A stretch of DNA of 64,000 nucleotides from Himantopus leucocephalus. Its lineage: Eukaryota > Chordata > Aves > Charadriiformes > Recurvirostridae. The DNA is taken from NCBI GenBank assembly GCA_003993805.1, contig RSEF01000020.1, forward strand, positions 11,615,105 through 11,679,104, written 5' to 3'. Below the pieces are notes generated by a model that was given only the letters and a program-made list of their open reading frames with translations, made no database searches and had not been told where the DNA came from. A program made the position numbers and the translations under genes. This document shows positions 38,201-51,400 of the stretch, one piece after another; the stretch's first letter is position 1, and each line of letters starts with the position of its first letter.

Positions 38201-41200
38201 AGCAATAACAACAGGATAGAAAAGCCAATTGTGCAGAAATAAAAGCTAGGCTACATCTAAAGTTCAGAAGGTAAATGTGCCTATGTCAAGCACTACATAC
38301 CTTTTGGTCCTTGAACCTGACTACTGTAGGAAAATCGACATTACAAAAAAACAGCTACCTCTGTAATAGATGTTGTATTTACAGGAAAACCCTGATGTGT
38401 TAACAGGCAGAGTGAAATACTACATACTGTACTCTTATGCTTAGCACGTTTCTAATAGGAAAAAGGCAACATAGGTGGACCAAAATGGGATTTTTTTCAA
38501 TGTAAAAGCATTTTGGTTTTGTCAATGTAAATGGTTCCTACCAGACAAGCACCACAGGTATGCTATTGCTACAAACAACACTCGGTAAAGAGGTCAAGGG
38601 TTCAACTGGACCCTGGGGATCATACTTTTTTCTTATGCTTTTAGGAAGACAGAATTCTGACTCTGCTGTACGTGCTGCTTTTGACTGACCATTTGTACCT
38701 GTCTCCAAATTTACTGAATCAGGATGATTCATATGCATATGAATACTGTTTACCTAAAGAGAAAACCTCTTATACATGAGCTTAAACTAGTATGTACAAA
38801 TGAAGACCAACCAACTTGCATTCTGCAAATAAAATAAATCAAGTAACCCTCTTGTTAACCTAGTGTAGTTCAGGTATTTGCACTGCAAGGCAGTACCTTG
38901 TTATTTTGGGTGAAAGCATAAATGTGCTCTGCCCAGATCTTACTGTTTAAGACAGAACGAAAGAAGGGTATGAATGACAGATCAAGAGATTTTAATAACC
39001 ATTATTCACAAAACACAAGCCACTTCTTAGTTACTCTCATTTGCTTTCTAGGCAATTCCTCATCTTGCTGCTTAAAAAGGTTATGAAGAGGACTATAAGG
39101 CTGTTTACTCTTATAGGAGCATAAAAGATGTACAATTATGCTGGCTATACCATATTTCTGTTACCTGTTCCTGATGGAAAGGCATGGGACTATCTGGTTT
39201 TGGTCTTTAAGTGCTGGTTCGTCACTGTAGCAGGGAGGAAGAATCTAAGATATCTCTTCTGATAAATATCAAGGAGTAAATCCCCTGCTGCCAGTGAAGT
39301 CACACTAATATATGTGCCTTTAAGTATGCCGTTAAAAGTTGTAGCCCATTCTAGACTTCTTTGGATTTTTGAATAGAGAAGCCTGATTCAGTCTCCTCAG
39401 AAACTTTAGCACCCATGGTGATTTGTGATCTGAGCTGGAAAAAAAATCACATGAGAAGCCACTGCTCTTCTGAACCCACAACCAACTCCTTACTGCTGAT
39501 TTTGCAAGGTTTAATGTGCACTTGCTGCATATCCACGTGGAAGCAGAATTTGAACTCCTTTGGGTTGTACCATTGATTTATTAGGACAGTGATTTAATAG
39601 TCTCGTTCTCTGGTGATCCTATTAACTTCCAAGCAATGGTGCCTGTTTAGCTGTGCACAAAAAGCTGTTCTCAGAACTGTTTTTCCGATTAAAGATTAAC
39701 AATGTGATAAAAGCAAGGAAACATGGGCATCCTTGGAGTTTGTTTCTTACATCAGTTGGGTTAAACCTTTACTATATTTTCTCACTGTGTATCTTCACTT
39801 TGTGTTTGGCAATCAAATTCTGCACAGCTCTAGCACGTTTCCTCCAGTTTAGTCAAAACAAGAGGAAAACTTTCTGCCTTTTAATCTTATAACTCTTTGA
39901 CCCTTGCACAAACAGCAGCAGAAACCTTTACTAACTAACTAAGAGGAGTTGTCTTTAAAACTTTCTTTGCTATCTCTCGGATTAAAGAGTATTCTGTAAA
40001 AACAGGGGAAGTCACTGAGGTGTAGTTAACTGTATAACCATGCTAATGTCTTTTTAAATGGAAGAAGTAATATGCTTCTCAAGTAAACATCCTTCTTCCA
40101 ACCAGACCCAAGCACGCAGATCTGCTGTTTGCCACAAGCAGCAAATGGAGCATTACTGGATGGCAGAATTGTTTCTAAATATATCATGATGTTAGATGAA
40201 ACAGTTAATAGGTAGATTGCAATTATGGTTAATATTTTTTAGACCACTTCCTTGACTTGTGTCTGAGCAATCAATCATCCCTGGTACTTTCAGCTCCAAC
40301 AAGCTTATGTTAAATACTTCCCCTTTTATATATTCCACATCTGTACACTATTATGCCCTGGGTTTTTGTCATGCTATATAATTATAATCATTAACAGCAT
40401 GGAGCAGGATTTTAAAAGCACAGGCAATGCTTAAAAGCATTAAGTCCTTTAACTTAATAGAAGTTTCTTTGGTTCTTCTACAAGAACCACTCATTTTTAA
40501 AGAGATGATTTGTCTTCTCAAAGTCAAGGTTAGCGCAGGAGAGAGAGGAAAGCAAGGCTTTCCTCATGCCTTAGGCACAGCCCACATCTAGCTGATGGTG
40601 CATGAATGGCCCAGTGCAAGCAAGCACTGTGCCTCTGAGAGCTCTGCAGCTCTCCTCACCCTCCTCTTTGCGCTGAGAAAGAGAAGTGGTGATTTATAGC
40701 TGGGCTAGACTAGTCAATCAAGAGCCTCCAGGATGACTTCCATCTGTCTTTGCCTTTCTATGCTCCCATCTTCCCTTTGCTTTGGGAAATACATAAGGAA
40801 ACAAGTAGGACTGTATATTCTGAAGTTCCTGGGTCTGGGTCTGACTAACTTTTATATGACTGTAGAGATGGGGACCACAGAATTGCGTTCTTTTGGGTAG
40901 ACAAGAAATCCAAGTCAGATCTGAATCCTAAATGATGGCTCCTAGAACAAACCGCAGCTCCCATCTCAGAACCAGATGTCTGGAGGAAAAACAACAAAAG
41001 AAAAAAAAAAAGATTAAATATTTTAATAATACACTTCCTTCCAAGTGATCAGTATATTTTCTGAAATTCAGGCTGTACCATTTCTCCTGAGAATCTTCCA
41101 GGCCAGCACTGAAGCACTAAGTCAGCTCTGAATCTGCAACTTTCAGTTGCTTAGAACAGCATCCAAAAGAATATAATCCTTTTTTTTTTTTAATCTCACT

Positions 41201-42817
41201 CATTAGCTGACATGCTTTCATTTTTTTTTAATTAAGGTTTTTTGGTCATCCCCTAAGAAGTGCTTCATCTGTGTGCAAGTGTGACACTAAAAGAACAAGT
41301 TGACAACAGGACCAGAAAGTACAGCGAAAAGATTTCAATCATTTAGTGACTACAACTTTATAAAGTGAACAATACTTAAAGGAGCCACATAAACGAGATT
41401 TTAAAAGTATACTCGCCTTCCCTGGAAGAGGTGATGGTGTGAAGGAGGTTATCTACTGCTGTCATTATTAAGAAGGGCAATATCTCACTGCAAAACAGGT
41501 GATGAAGGTACCAATTGTCCCTGGTGTAAGAGCAAAAGTAAAGGCGTGTATGTTTTCAGACCAGTGTTAAGGCACAGATACCACTATGACAGGTGCAGTG
41601 TGAATAAGACGTATACTTGGAAACAAAAGTGAGACACTGGAGGAACGTGAAAATGGAAAACTTTCCAGATGCCAGGTGGAAAATGATATTAAAGCTGTCA
41701 AAATAAGTCACAACAAAGACTGAGTTTTCGCGTAGATTAACAGGAGTCATGTTCTGGAGGAGAATGAAGTTTTCAACTACAAGATGGAATATCACAAATG
41801 AAACAATTATGAGCACTGGAGGTTAAATTGGGGTTATTTGTTTGGCTTTTTTGCTTTGGTCTCTCTTTTTTTTTTTTTTTTCCCCCCTCTTTCAAGTGTA
41901 CTGCAACAGTCCTGATTTACTCTGAGTATTGTGGACAGGTCAAAAATGTGTAAATAAATTACACCATTATTGCTTCACACAGTTATCTACTCTGGGCCTA
42001 ATTCCAAACCCATTTAAATCAATGGCAATTCTTCTGTTGTCATCAGAGGATTGCAGTTTTGGACCAACGATAGGAAGATGGAGGTGCAAAGCACACACAG
42101 TAAAGGCTGGTTATACAGCCTCTGCAGTCATCCAAAGTGATTTTCTAAAACACAGGAAGGGAATGAAACTGAAGACTTTGAACTACCTTCAAGGTCAAAT
42201 ATGCTTTATGTTACACAGTAATGGAGCTTTTCAAAAAGTCAGCTCCATCTAACAAGCATTAAGCATCTTAAATATTACAAAAGACATTATTCAGATCTAA
42301 GACTGACAATCTGAACAGATAATCCAATATTTTACTTATCAAAAAAGCCAGCTGCGCTGTTTATACTCGGAGGAAAATGCAGATCAGAACAAAGTTTGCT
42401 GTGTTTCCTTAGTGCAGCCAAGGGTAGAATTTACTCTGCTGATTTAGCATTTTAGTTGTCTGTGTATTCACTTTTATGCACTGGTAGAATCTTATCAGCA
42501 ATTTATCTGCAATTTTGTGGCTGAATTTTGTTGCTTTATGTAACATTACTTTAGCACAAGAGAATGTGTGTACATTAAGTTCCTTATACCCGTTAAAAAT
42601 ATTCCTAACAAACAATAATTCATATTGTTTGCAGCCCAAAATATAATTATGATGACATAAAAAATAAAAAAGGTCCTCTATTCTTTTTGCGTTAAATTTC
42701 TCATGCAGACTATTAGCTGTTATAAAAAAATACACCTTTTAGAGGAGTGGGTAGAAGCTTGACTGCAGTTAGAGATAGGTGATGCAGTAGGCAGTATTGG
42801 TAACCGAAGACTGTATA

Positions 42818-42864
42818 CACAATAGACCATAACGGCCATTATGGAGCTGTGAACCTCTATTGTG
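42818..42864. repeat. nested inverted repeats in the PCK1-CTCFL intergenic region
   Basis: Outer arms CACAATAGA (42818-42826) and TCTATTGTG (42856-42864) enclose inner arms CCATAA (42827-42832) and TTATGG (42839-42844). The outer loop is asymmetric. Confidence 0.8.
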
Positions 42865-44869
42865 TCAAAAGGTAATTAGAAAGCGGTTGAGTATGTAGAT
42901 TGCTGATCCAAGTGGTTCCTTTAAATTCAACAAAAATGAATGGAAGGGCTATTCTGCATTTGAGTTAAATCCTTGAAAATATCAGTTTATAATGGAAATA
43001 ATGACAGACCTTTAACTGTAGCTGCATGGATGGTGCTGGTATTAATAATGCAGAAGTACAAGGCAGGACAGCTCTTGGATGCTGATGACTGTTCAAGTGC
43101 AGAAAAACTCATTAAAATGACCTAAAGGAGGATATGTTATTAAAACAGCTTTTTCCCTCAATGCCCTTCAACTACCATAATTGCATAGTATACATAGCAA
43201 CTTGAAAAGATTCAGAAATGTGTAAGAAGTATAATCTCTGGCTACAATCTGCAACAGCATAATTATAAGAATATAGGGTGTGTTCTGCACCCTGTTCTTT
43301 GGTTTTGAGAGCCCACAGATTCTGTAGATGATGAATGAAGGTGGTATCTAACTAAAATATCAGCCCTAAATTGCTGGAATACATATTCAGTCTTAAACAA
43401 TTGCTTTGGATTTGTGTTGACTCCAAGTAACATAATAGTTCTGACTAATTTTCAGTTATTAAATGTAAAAAATGTATATTACTTTTGCATTCAGGATTCT
43501 ACAGATTTGTGGATAGGAGTAATTGTTGTCAAGGGTATTTATGGGAGTTACAGGAACTTCCTGTCTCTAAGGATAAGGCCCAGTAAGGTCAATGACCTAA
43601 AATCAGGCTTGTCATGACATTAGTTTTTCAGGATGTGAAGGTTTTAGTTTTTCATTCTTACAACTTGCCACAGTGGCCCTGCCAAGGTATCTTCCATGGC
43701 TACATCCTTTGCAGTATTCAGCATCACTGGCTTTTCCATTGGTGCTGTATAGCCCCTGCTATCTCAGGCACCCAAAACATAGAAACAGCAACAATGTCTC
43801 TGCCAAATTCAGTGGCAAAAGGGATGCGTGGTTCGTGGGTATCCAGCAGTGTTAACTGTACTCAGAAACACATCGTATATTACTGGCTTTGTGCAAAACA
43901 CTACCTCGACTGATGGAATAGTGCAGCTAAACAGGCCAGCGGCATTTGCCGCTATTTTGTGCTAAGGATATTTCACAAATGCCAGTTTTAATGGGTTACT
44001 TACACAGGCAAGGAGAGCCACAAATTGGTTAGCGGCTTTGTTTTGTTTTGTTTAAAGTTCAGTACATGGCTTAGCAGGACCTGGACCATGCTGCGTCACT
44101 TTGCAATGTACTGTACTTTGCAACGCACTGAACTAATACTTAGAGATAAAGCTCCAAACCCGTCCTTTTCACTAGTGTATAATAGAGTATTAATAGCAAG
44201 TGTTTGACGGTTGGAAATTGCTAGCCTATAAGGGTACACAAGATTAAATGTTAGGTCTCTCAAATAGTACAAGTTTACCTGAAAGACATTTTTACAATGC
44301 CTTTGAAGAACTCTTAAGCCTAAAACTTCTTGTTCTCATTGAATAACCAATCCTGGCCTAAAGTATAGTGTAATGATGCTTATATATTGCTTTACTGCCT
44401 CTGCAAACGTACTTCAGCTGATTTTGTAAAATACTTCAGCTCCCAGGGTAAGAGCTGCTGCGGCGGTAGCAGTCCGCCAGCTCTTCAGCAACACTCCAGC
44501 CATGCCGCACCCGGGCTGAAGTGTTTCCCTGAGAGAAACATCAAAGTACTTAAAATATTTTGCAAGCGGGGAAACCAATTGAGCCCAGCCTCGTGGTCTC
44601 CAGCCAAGTGGGAGCAGAAGGTTAAGGGCCTACAATTAAGACCAAAGCATCTTCACCTAGGGCTCGAACGCGACAAAACGGCAGGCTGCTTTTACAGGAG
44701 GCCTTGCTGCCTAGTGGTGTGGATTCGTCGCACTTTTGCTGCGAGAAAGTCTCTTTGCTGAGCGCCGGGCACGGGCCTTGCACGGGGAGGCCTTTGGTGT
44801 TTCGCCCATGTCAGGCCTTTGCACCTCTTGGGGAATTAACACCTGAGGAACCTGCTCTTCCCCAGGGTA

Positions 44870-45450
44870 GATGCTGCCCACGAGCGGGCTGCCCCCCCGC
44901 CCCCGACTACCGCTGAGGGGGCGGGCCCCCCCGAGGGCGCGGGGCCGCCCCTGGCGAGGGGCACAAGAGGGAAGGGGGCCCTCGACGCTGAACCCCTTCT
45001 CTGCCCGCCCCTCCCTAAGGGGAAGCAGCCGGGCGCCGGCCACGCTCCCTACCGGACTGGCCGCCGAAGCTGCCGGTCCGCCCGCCCCCCGGGGGATGGG
45101 CCCGCCGCCGAGGGAGCCCGCGCAGCGGCCGGCGGGCGGGCGGGAGGGGGACCCCTTCCTGCCGCGGGGCCGTGAGGTGAGGTGGGGCGGGGTGGGGCGA
45201 GGCCCAGGCCCAGGAGCAAGGGGAGTTTGAGGGGGTGAGGGCCGGCCGGGAGCCCCTGGGAGTGGGGCTGCGGGCAGGGGTGGTCAGTGAGGGTCGCAGG
45301 GGGTGGCGGGCGTGCTGTGGTAGTCGGTGTGCGGCAGGCCTGCGGGCGAGCAGGCCGGCAAGGTGCTTCAGGGGCTGGAGTGCGAGGCAGGGCCGGGGGT
45401 GTGTCCTGAAAGCCTGTCGTTTGCCCTCGTTTTTAACCGCCCCTTTTGAA
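44870..45450 (+). promoter_or_regulatory. CpG island, likely CTCFL promoter
   Basis: An abrupt change from AT-rich sequence to a block dense in CG dinucleotides and GC boxes (gggcggg, ccgcccc). It sits immediately upstream of the first CTCFL coding exons. No TATA box is visible, as expected for a CpG-island promoter. The long open frames across the block in several phases are a by-product of few AT-rich stop codons. The exact start site is not visible. Confidence 0.75.
45096..45176 (+). CDS. CTCFL: CTCFL proposed exon 1 (start codon)
   Basis: ATG at 45096 has G at -3 and G at +4. It opens 27 codons ([10 protein letters not shown]...) ending at a strong donor, GAG followed by gtgaggtg. The phase matches an acceptor at 45599. 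It was chosen because the CTCFL-like frame of the next exon has no ATG between a TGA at 45546-45548 and its conserved region. The peptide shows no similarity to the human N-terminus, so this exon is an inference. Confidence 0.4.
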
Positions 45451-48400
45451 CGGGTTCACTCGGCAGTGTACCTGGCCCTAGGGCTGCTGGAGCCTTTCAC
45501 CACAATCAGGGGTGCGGAAGAAAACAGGGACAGAAGAGAGGGGTGTGACGGGGGCAGGATAACGCGAGTGAAGGAGAGGAGGAGTGCCAGCTGCCACAGT
45601 TCGGGACTCGACATGTGGATGGGGACAAGTGTCCCCCAGTGCCGTCCCCGTCTCCCGAAGAGGGTGAATACCACTTGCTGACACCACAGACAGTGCGTCT
45701 GGAGGCAGAGGAAGAGGAGTTGGAGGAAGTCTGTCATGTTGCTGCTCCCCCGCAGAAGGGGCCGGCCATGGCGGTGCTGGTCATTGGGGCAGTTGTGCCA
45801 CAGCTGGGGCAGGGGGTGAGGCGCAGTCTGCCAGCAGGCACGGCCGCAAGTGTGCGGGAAGGGGCCACGTCTTCTTATGACTTAGGGCTGATGCAGATTA
45901 ACGTTTTGCAAGAAAAAGGGCAAGCAAAGAATTCAGAAAGCAAGCCAACAGAGAAACCACCAGGCATGCTACTGATTGAGGCACAGTTTCTGGATGTGGT
46001 GAAGATGGCGATACATTGGCTGTTAGCTTGTATTGTCACACTGATTCGTTTCTGACTTCAATATTAATTTTTCTAGGCATTCAAATTTGTTGGACTTAAG
46101 TATCTGATCCTTTGTAGACCATTTTATAATTTCATCCCATGTTTAAAAAAGCAAACTAAAAATTTACCCTTTCTAGATGACTAACCTGTTGCACTTCAGA
46201 CAAGTTTTCAATTCAGTTTGCCAGTTTAGTGCTACTTGGTTTAACAGCCTAGATCTCATAAGTATTGTTAGACAGATTCCCTTCTTCTGCATTAGTACAA
46301 TGCAGCAGTCATCATTAAAGCTGGATGTGTAATATGGTCTCATTTGAAATGCATTTCAATAAAAGTACATGCAAACATCTGTATTTATTCTGTGCTAGCT
46401 ATTTGTTTTATAATAAAATATTTTATTTATTTTAAAACTCATGTGCCACCCTAGATAATTTCTGAGGTGTGATCATGTTTATGTAATGCAAAAAAGTATC
46501 ACAACCTTGTTAATTGCCATATGACAAAGAAAAATATATAAGCATTACAATTAGGCTGCAAAAGTCCTATATTTGGTAAAAAATTGAGACCATACTTTCT
46601 CATTGTTTTCTTTTAAAAGGTCAATGTACTGAAATGAAATTTAAAATGTTTTTTTAAAAAATGAGGATACAAGTTTCTGTGTTTTCAGTGCTGTAATCTG
46701 AAAGTGATGCTTTGAAATGTGATATAAAATTTTGAAGAGATAAGGCTCAATTTTAGTAATTGTTCATCTCCCAGTTAGGCTGCTGTTCATTGAATGCACA
46801 TTTTTTTGTTGCATTTAAGGCTGGAAATCAAAATGAATTAGTAGCTTGCATCTTGTTGATATCTCATGTTTTTTTGCCACTAGTGGCTACCTTTGATTAG
46901 GAAAGTTGTAAAATGTTTTCTTTTTAAAATAGATTGACAGAGATAATGATGTCCTTGTGTTTGAAAGTAAGGTCCAGCAACTGATGCCATCTGAAGAGGG
47001 GGGAGGAAAGGAGCTTTTTTTCACTCTTGGGGAAACAAAGAGCCAGAGCTGCAAAGCCAGTGATGATTTGTCAGACTCATGTGATGAAGGTAAAGAGCAG
47101 GAATATGCAACTCCATCAAAACAAACAGTTGTAAGAAATCCAAAGAATCTAAAATTTCAGATCTGTGCTCTGCATTGGAAAAAACGTAAAAAGTTAATAA
47201 TCTTTGTAGTTCATTTTTAGATAACATATGTTAAATTAGATTTTGAAAGAAGGTTGAAATTTTATATTAAATATTAACAGTGTTAATTGTTAAGTTTAGA
47301 TTAGGTCAAATCTAACATTCTGCAGAAATTTGGAAGAAGGAATAATAGCCTTCAGCCTTAAGTGATAGAAGATACTTGTTTAGGCTGATATCATCTGTGT
47401 TGTGTTCAGGAGAGACATTTTGGATGGCATTTAGAAATCAATGGACTTTTGAACAGTATGTGGTATTTGAAACCTCCAGCGAGATTTCAAAGTTAATATT
47501 GTATAAATGCCTTCAAATAATTCTAGTAATTTACTTAGTCTTTCTTAGTTGCCTCATTCAGCTTCAAAATGTGCTTGTTCAGAGGTTTATGGATGAGCTT
47601 AGAGTGGTTCCAAGTTGCTGGCTGAGGGTGATGGGCAAGTATCAATGCCTGTCAGCAAGGTATCTCCTAGAACCTAAGTAAAGTAACAGCAAATGCCTGA
47701 TTTGAGATTTTAGGAATGTAAAAGTATGTTGCCAAGTTAAGGACTGACTTAGAAGGAAATGGATAAGCAACTGTTTCCCTAGAAAATGTACATGTTGTAT
47801 AAATTACATTTTGGTCTCAGCATGAAAATCGTTACAGAGAATGCACTTGGGAGCTGAGGCAACTGTTCTGGAAAGGCTCTTCCAATATGACATATTTGCC
47901 ATTTCGCAGTCTCAAATCTTCAAAAGGGAAAGTGTTGCACGTTGACTCTTTAACTTGTTAAGCTCAAAAGAAATTCATTACTACTGTGCCATGAACTTAG
48001 AAGGGTTATGTAATCCAGAAAGCTGGATGGTTAACGTCCTTTGTTTTAGTTAACTGCGTTTATAGGAAGCACGTTTGAGCAGCTTTAACAAAGCTAACAA
48101 TGTTCTTTTGTGTGGGCATGAATCCACAACGAATAAATAACAATAAAGCAGTTTTGTTTGCTGTTATTGAAGTGAAGTGTTAGCTGCACATCTCTGTGTG
48201 GCATAAAGCATTGTATAAAATCCATTTTGATCTCAGCATGAAAATCATTACAGAGAGTGCACTTGGGAGCTGAAGCAACTGTTCTGGCAAGGCTCTTCCA
48301 ATATGATGTATTTGCCATTTTGCAGTCTCAAATCTTCAAAAGGGAAAGTGTTGCACGTTGACTCTTTAACTTGTTAAGCTCAAAAGAAATTCATTACTAC

Positions 48401-51400
48401 TGTGCCATGAACTTAGAAAGGTTACGTACCAGAAAGCATAAATTTATTCTATGACTTCTTCAAGGAATTGATCTTTTTTCCCCTCAAATTCAACTAATAA
48501 TTTTAAAGAGGCTTTTACATCATGATGTTTTTTACATACACTTTATGGATTCAGGACTACCAGAAAGCTGAGAATAGCTAAACCTGTCATTTCCAAATCT
48601 TTGAACAAGCTTACATAGTACTAATTATACAGTTGTCATCAAGAAGTGTGTTGCACAGGTTGTAAGTGCCTTGATGGACCACATCTTGACGATGCTATCG
48701 AGAGGAAGTTTCATCCTGTCTTGGAGGTGAGAGCTAGGCTAGGAGTTAGGTTTCCTGGGATTAGGTTCTAAACTATATCGCTAACACATGGCACTATGTT
48801 TTGGGCAAATGACTTAAATAGATAATAATTTCTGCCTGACAGCTTGATTTTTTTTTTTTGTAATGTATTTTGAAGTCCTTTTATGTAGAAGTATGAAGTA
48901 GTTTTACCCAAAGTAGAAGAACTATCTTGAGATTGGTACTATTTTTTAAAAAAAGTAAAGTCACTATTTTGTAGCTCATACAATCTAAATGCATCTTTGT
49001 TCCCACAGGAGAAAAAGCAGTTTTCAGGTGTGGTTTGTGCACATTCACCTCACTCAGAATATCAAGTCTTAATCATCATGTGAAAACCCATTCTGATGAC
49101 AAACGTCATGTGTGTCACCTCTGCCTTAAGGCTTTTCGTACAGCTACTCTCCTGCATAACCATGTGAATGTACATACAGGTATCTAATGTTGAAAATACT
49201 TAATTTTACATATTGGTTGCAAAATTGAATTAACAGACAAATTAATTTGTCTTAGAGCTGTATTCTGTGATCATTTTGTGCTCAGAAGTTTTGGTGATTT
49301 CTTTTGGAGTTCCACACTAAAAAGACATGGTCTCTAGTTAGTAACTCTCTGTGTATGTATCCATTTATTTTGTTAAATACTCTTATTTTTGTCAACTGAA
49401 TATCGACTTCCGTTGTGTCTGATTCCTACGTGCATCATAGATTTTTTTTTTGGTGCCGTTTTCATTTTGCTAGAAAGCAAAAAACCCTACAAAAAAACCC
49501 TACAAAGCAAATTGATAAACGGTGTTTATAATAAATGTATGGTGTACACTTATTGTATATAAAAGTTCAGAATGTAGAAAAGGTTCTATTAAAACTCATG
49601 CATGTTGATTTAAGGCAGACAAATGTTACTGTTATGTTGTTAAATAAAATTCTAAGAAACGGTGTATTCTTACAGGGAACAGACCCTATAAATGCAGTGA
49701 CTGTGATATGGCATTTGTGACCAATGGTGAGCTCTTACGCCACAGGCGTTACAAACATACTTTAGAAAAACCTTTCAAGTGTTCAGTGTGTAAGTATTCT
49801 CATGTAGAAGTAAGTACAGTGTTACTGAATCTTTTGTGAGGGTTTGTAGGCTTTCACATACTACGATTTTTGTGTACTGTCAAGTTATAACATTTTTGCA
49901 CAGATTTTTAACCTTGAGAAGTTTATGCTAAATTGGGACCTACCCGTGCGTATATCGTCCTGTCTATATCATCCTTGGTTATTGCCAGATTTCTGTATGA
50001 GATCAACTCAACACATTACAGAGGTAGTTGCAGATGTCAAACTACAGTATTAATACTTGGCTTGTGATGCAGATGTATATATGCATTCTGAATTGGGAGG
50101 AATGGCCAAACTTGTGGTTGCTCTAATACTGCAATACTGTGTAAGAGGACTGTAGAGACCGTAAAGGTAGGGACATCTGCTGGATCCCAGGAATCAGTGG
50201 CCCATATGTAATAGGATGAAAGCAAAGACCACCAGGCTCCACTAATGGCCTTGGACTGCACTGATGGGTTGAATTTGTCTATGTTACTTCAGTAGTACTT
50301 CAAGATAGCTGATTACTGAAACTTCATGGTGACATACATTTCATTTGTATTCACATCTTTTCATCCCCATCGCCTATCAAAAAAGGAACAAATAGTCTGA
50401 ATTCCTTGAATCCTTACTTTGTCCATGTAGTAATTTTTATAAATTAGTTGCTTCAAATTAATATTTGTAGAAGTATTTAGCATTTTAAAACTAGTTTCAT
50501 TTTAAGGGCATTTTCTTTTTTTATTATACTAAAATTGCTGCTAGACAATGCCTTTGTGTGAATTTAATCCTACAAAAGCATACTTCATCCTCCTTTATAC
50601 TTCATTCCATATAATGTAGGACAATTTTCTTAATCCAAAAATAAAAAAGTTAGAGGCTGCCTAAGGGTTCACTTGGAAAAAATAGGCTTTCAGTCATGCA
50701 CCTGTGATTGAATCGCAGTCACAGTCACCTATGATTGAATCAGTGTCACAGTTTAGTGGATATTCAGTATCTAATTTTTTTATGTGCTGTGTGCAGATCT
50801 AAAGCTGTAAGCAAGCCTGAACTTTATTCCACACACCTGATCCTATTAATTAGGTTTTCAATAGCTTGCATCTCTAAAAACCTTGTCAGTTTATATTGAA
50901 GTATCCTAGTCTTTCCCTTGTTTTGATAAGGAAGTATTCAGTGGTCATTGCTGTTGCAGAACTCTTACTAATACTGCTGTAAGCTTTACCTGAATGAGGA
51001 GAGCTGGAGGAGCCCCCTAGTAATACCAAGCATATGATTTGACTTTTGTATAGCAAAGATTGGCAATCATGTTTAATTCTATTTAAGTGAACAGTGGTGT
51101 AGATTTGAATGGATCTAGCAGTAAATTCATTAAGTATGTTTATAAAGGGGGGAATTGAACATGAGGTAACTCCTAATTTTACCTTGCACACCTACAATAT
51201 TTAGGTAGAACATATCACAAGAACAGTATAAAAAAAGTAGAATGAATTAAACCTTTGAAATGAAAGTGCTTCATTGGGACTTGAAGGTGAATAAAGACTT
51301 TGGTTAATGAGTTTAGTCTCTCATTTATTTTCCTGAGTATTTTCAAAGAATTTTACATTTGGCATATCCAAGTAGCCTGAAGGCAGTAGGTATCCCCTTC

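Larger units (their letters stand above)
33023..44869. other. PCK1-CTCFL divergent intergenic region
   Basis: About 11.8 kb, AT-rich and without recognised coding exons. It contains the (CA)17 tract, nested inverted repeats at 42.8 kb, and a nuclear-receptor-like pair AGGTCA-AG-GGTTCA at 38591-38604. Distal PCK1 regulation and the CTCFL promoter would be expected here. Confidence 0.65.

Noticed and set aside
44871..45230. 119-codon open frame across the CpG island.
   Set aside because: Open frames occur in several phases because the GC-rich sequence has few stop codons. Composition, not coding, explains it, apart from the short piece used for proposed exon 1.
48659..48726. Exon-like segment in CTCFL intron 3, with a ttgcacag acceptor and a GAG/gtgaga donor.
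   Set aside because: It is 68 nt, so inserting it between exon 3 and exon 4 breaks the frame, and its peptide ([14 protein letters not shown]) matches nothing in the family.
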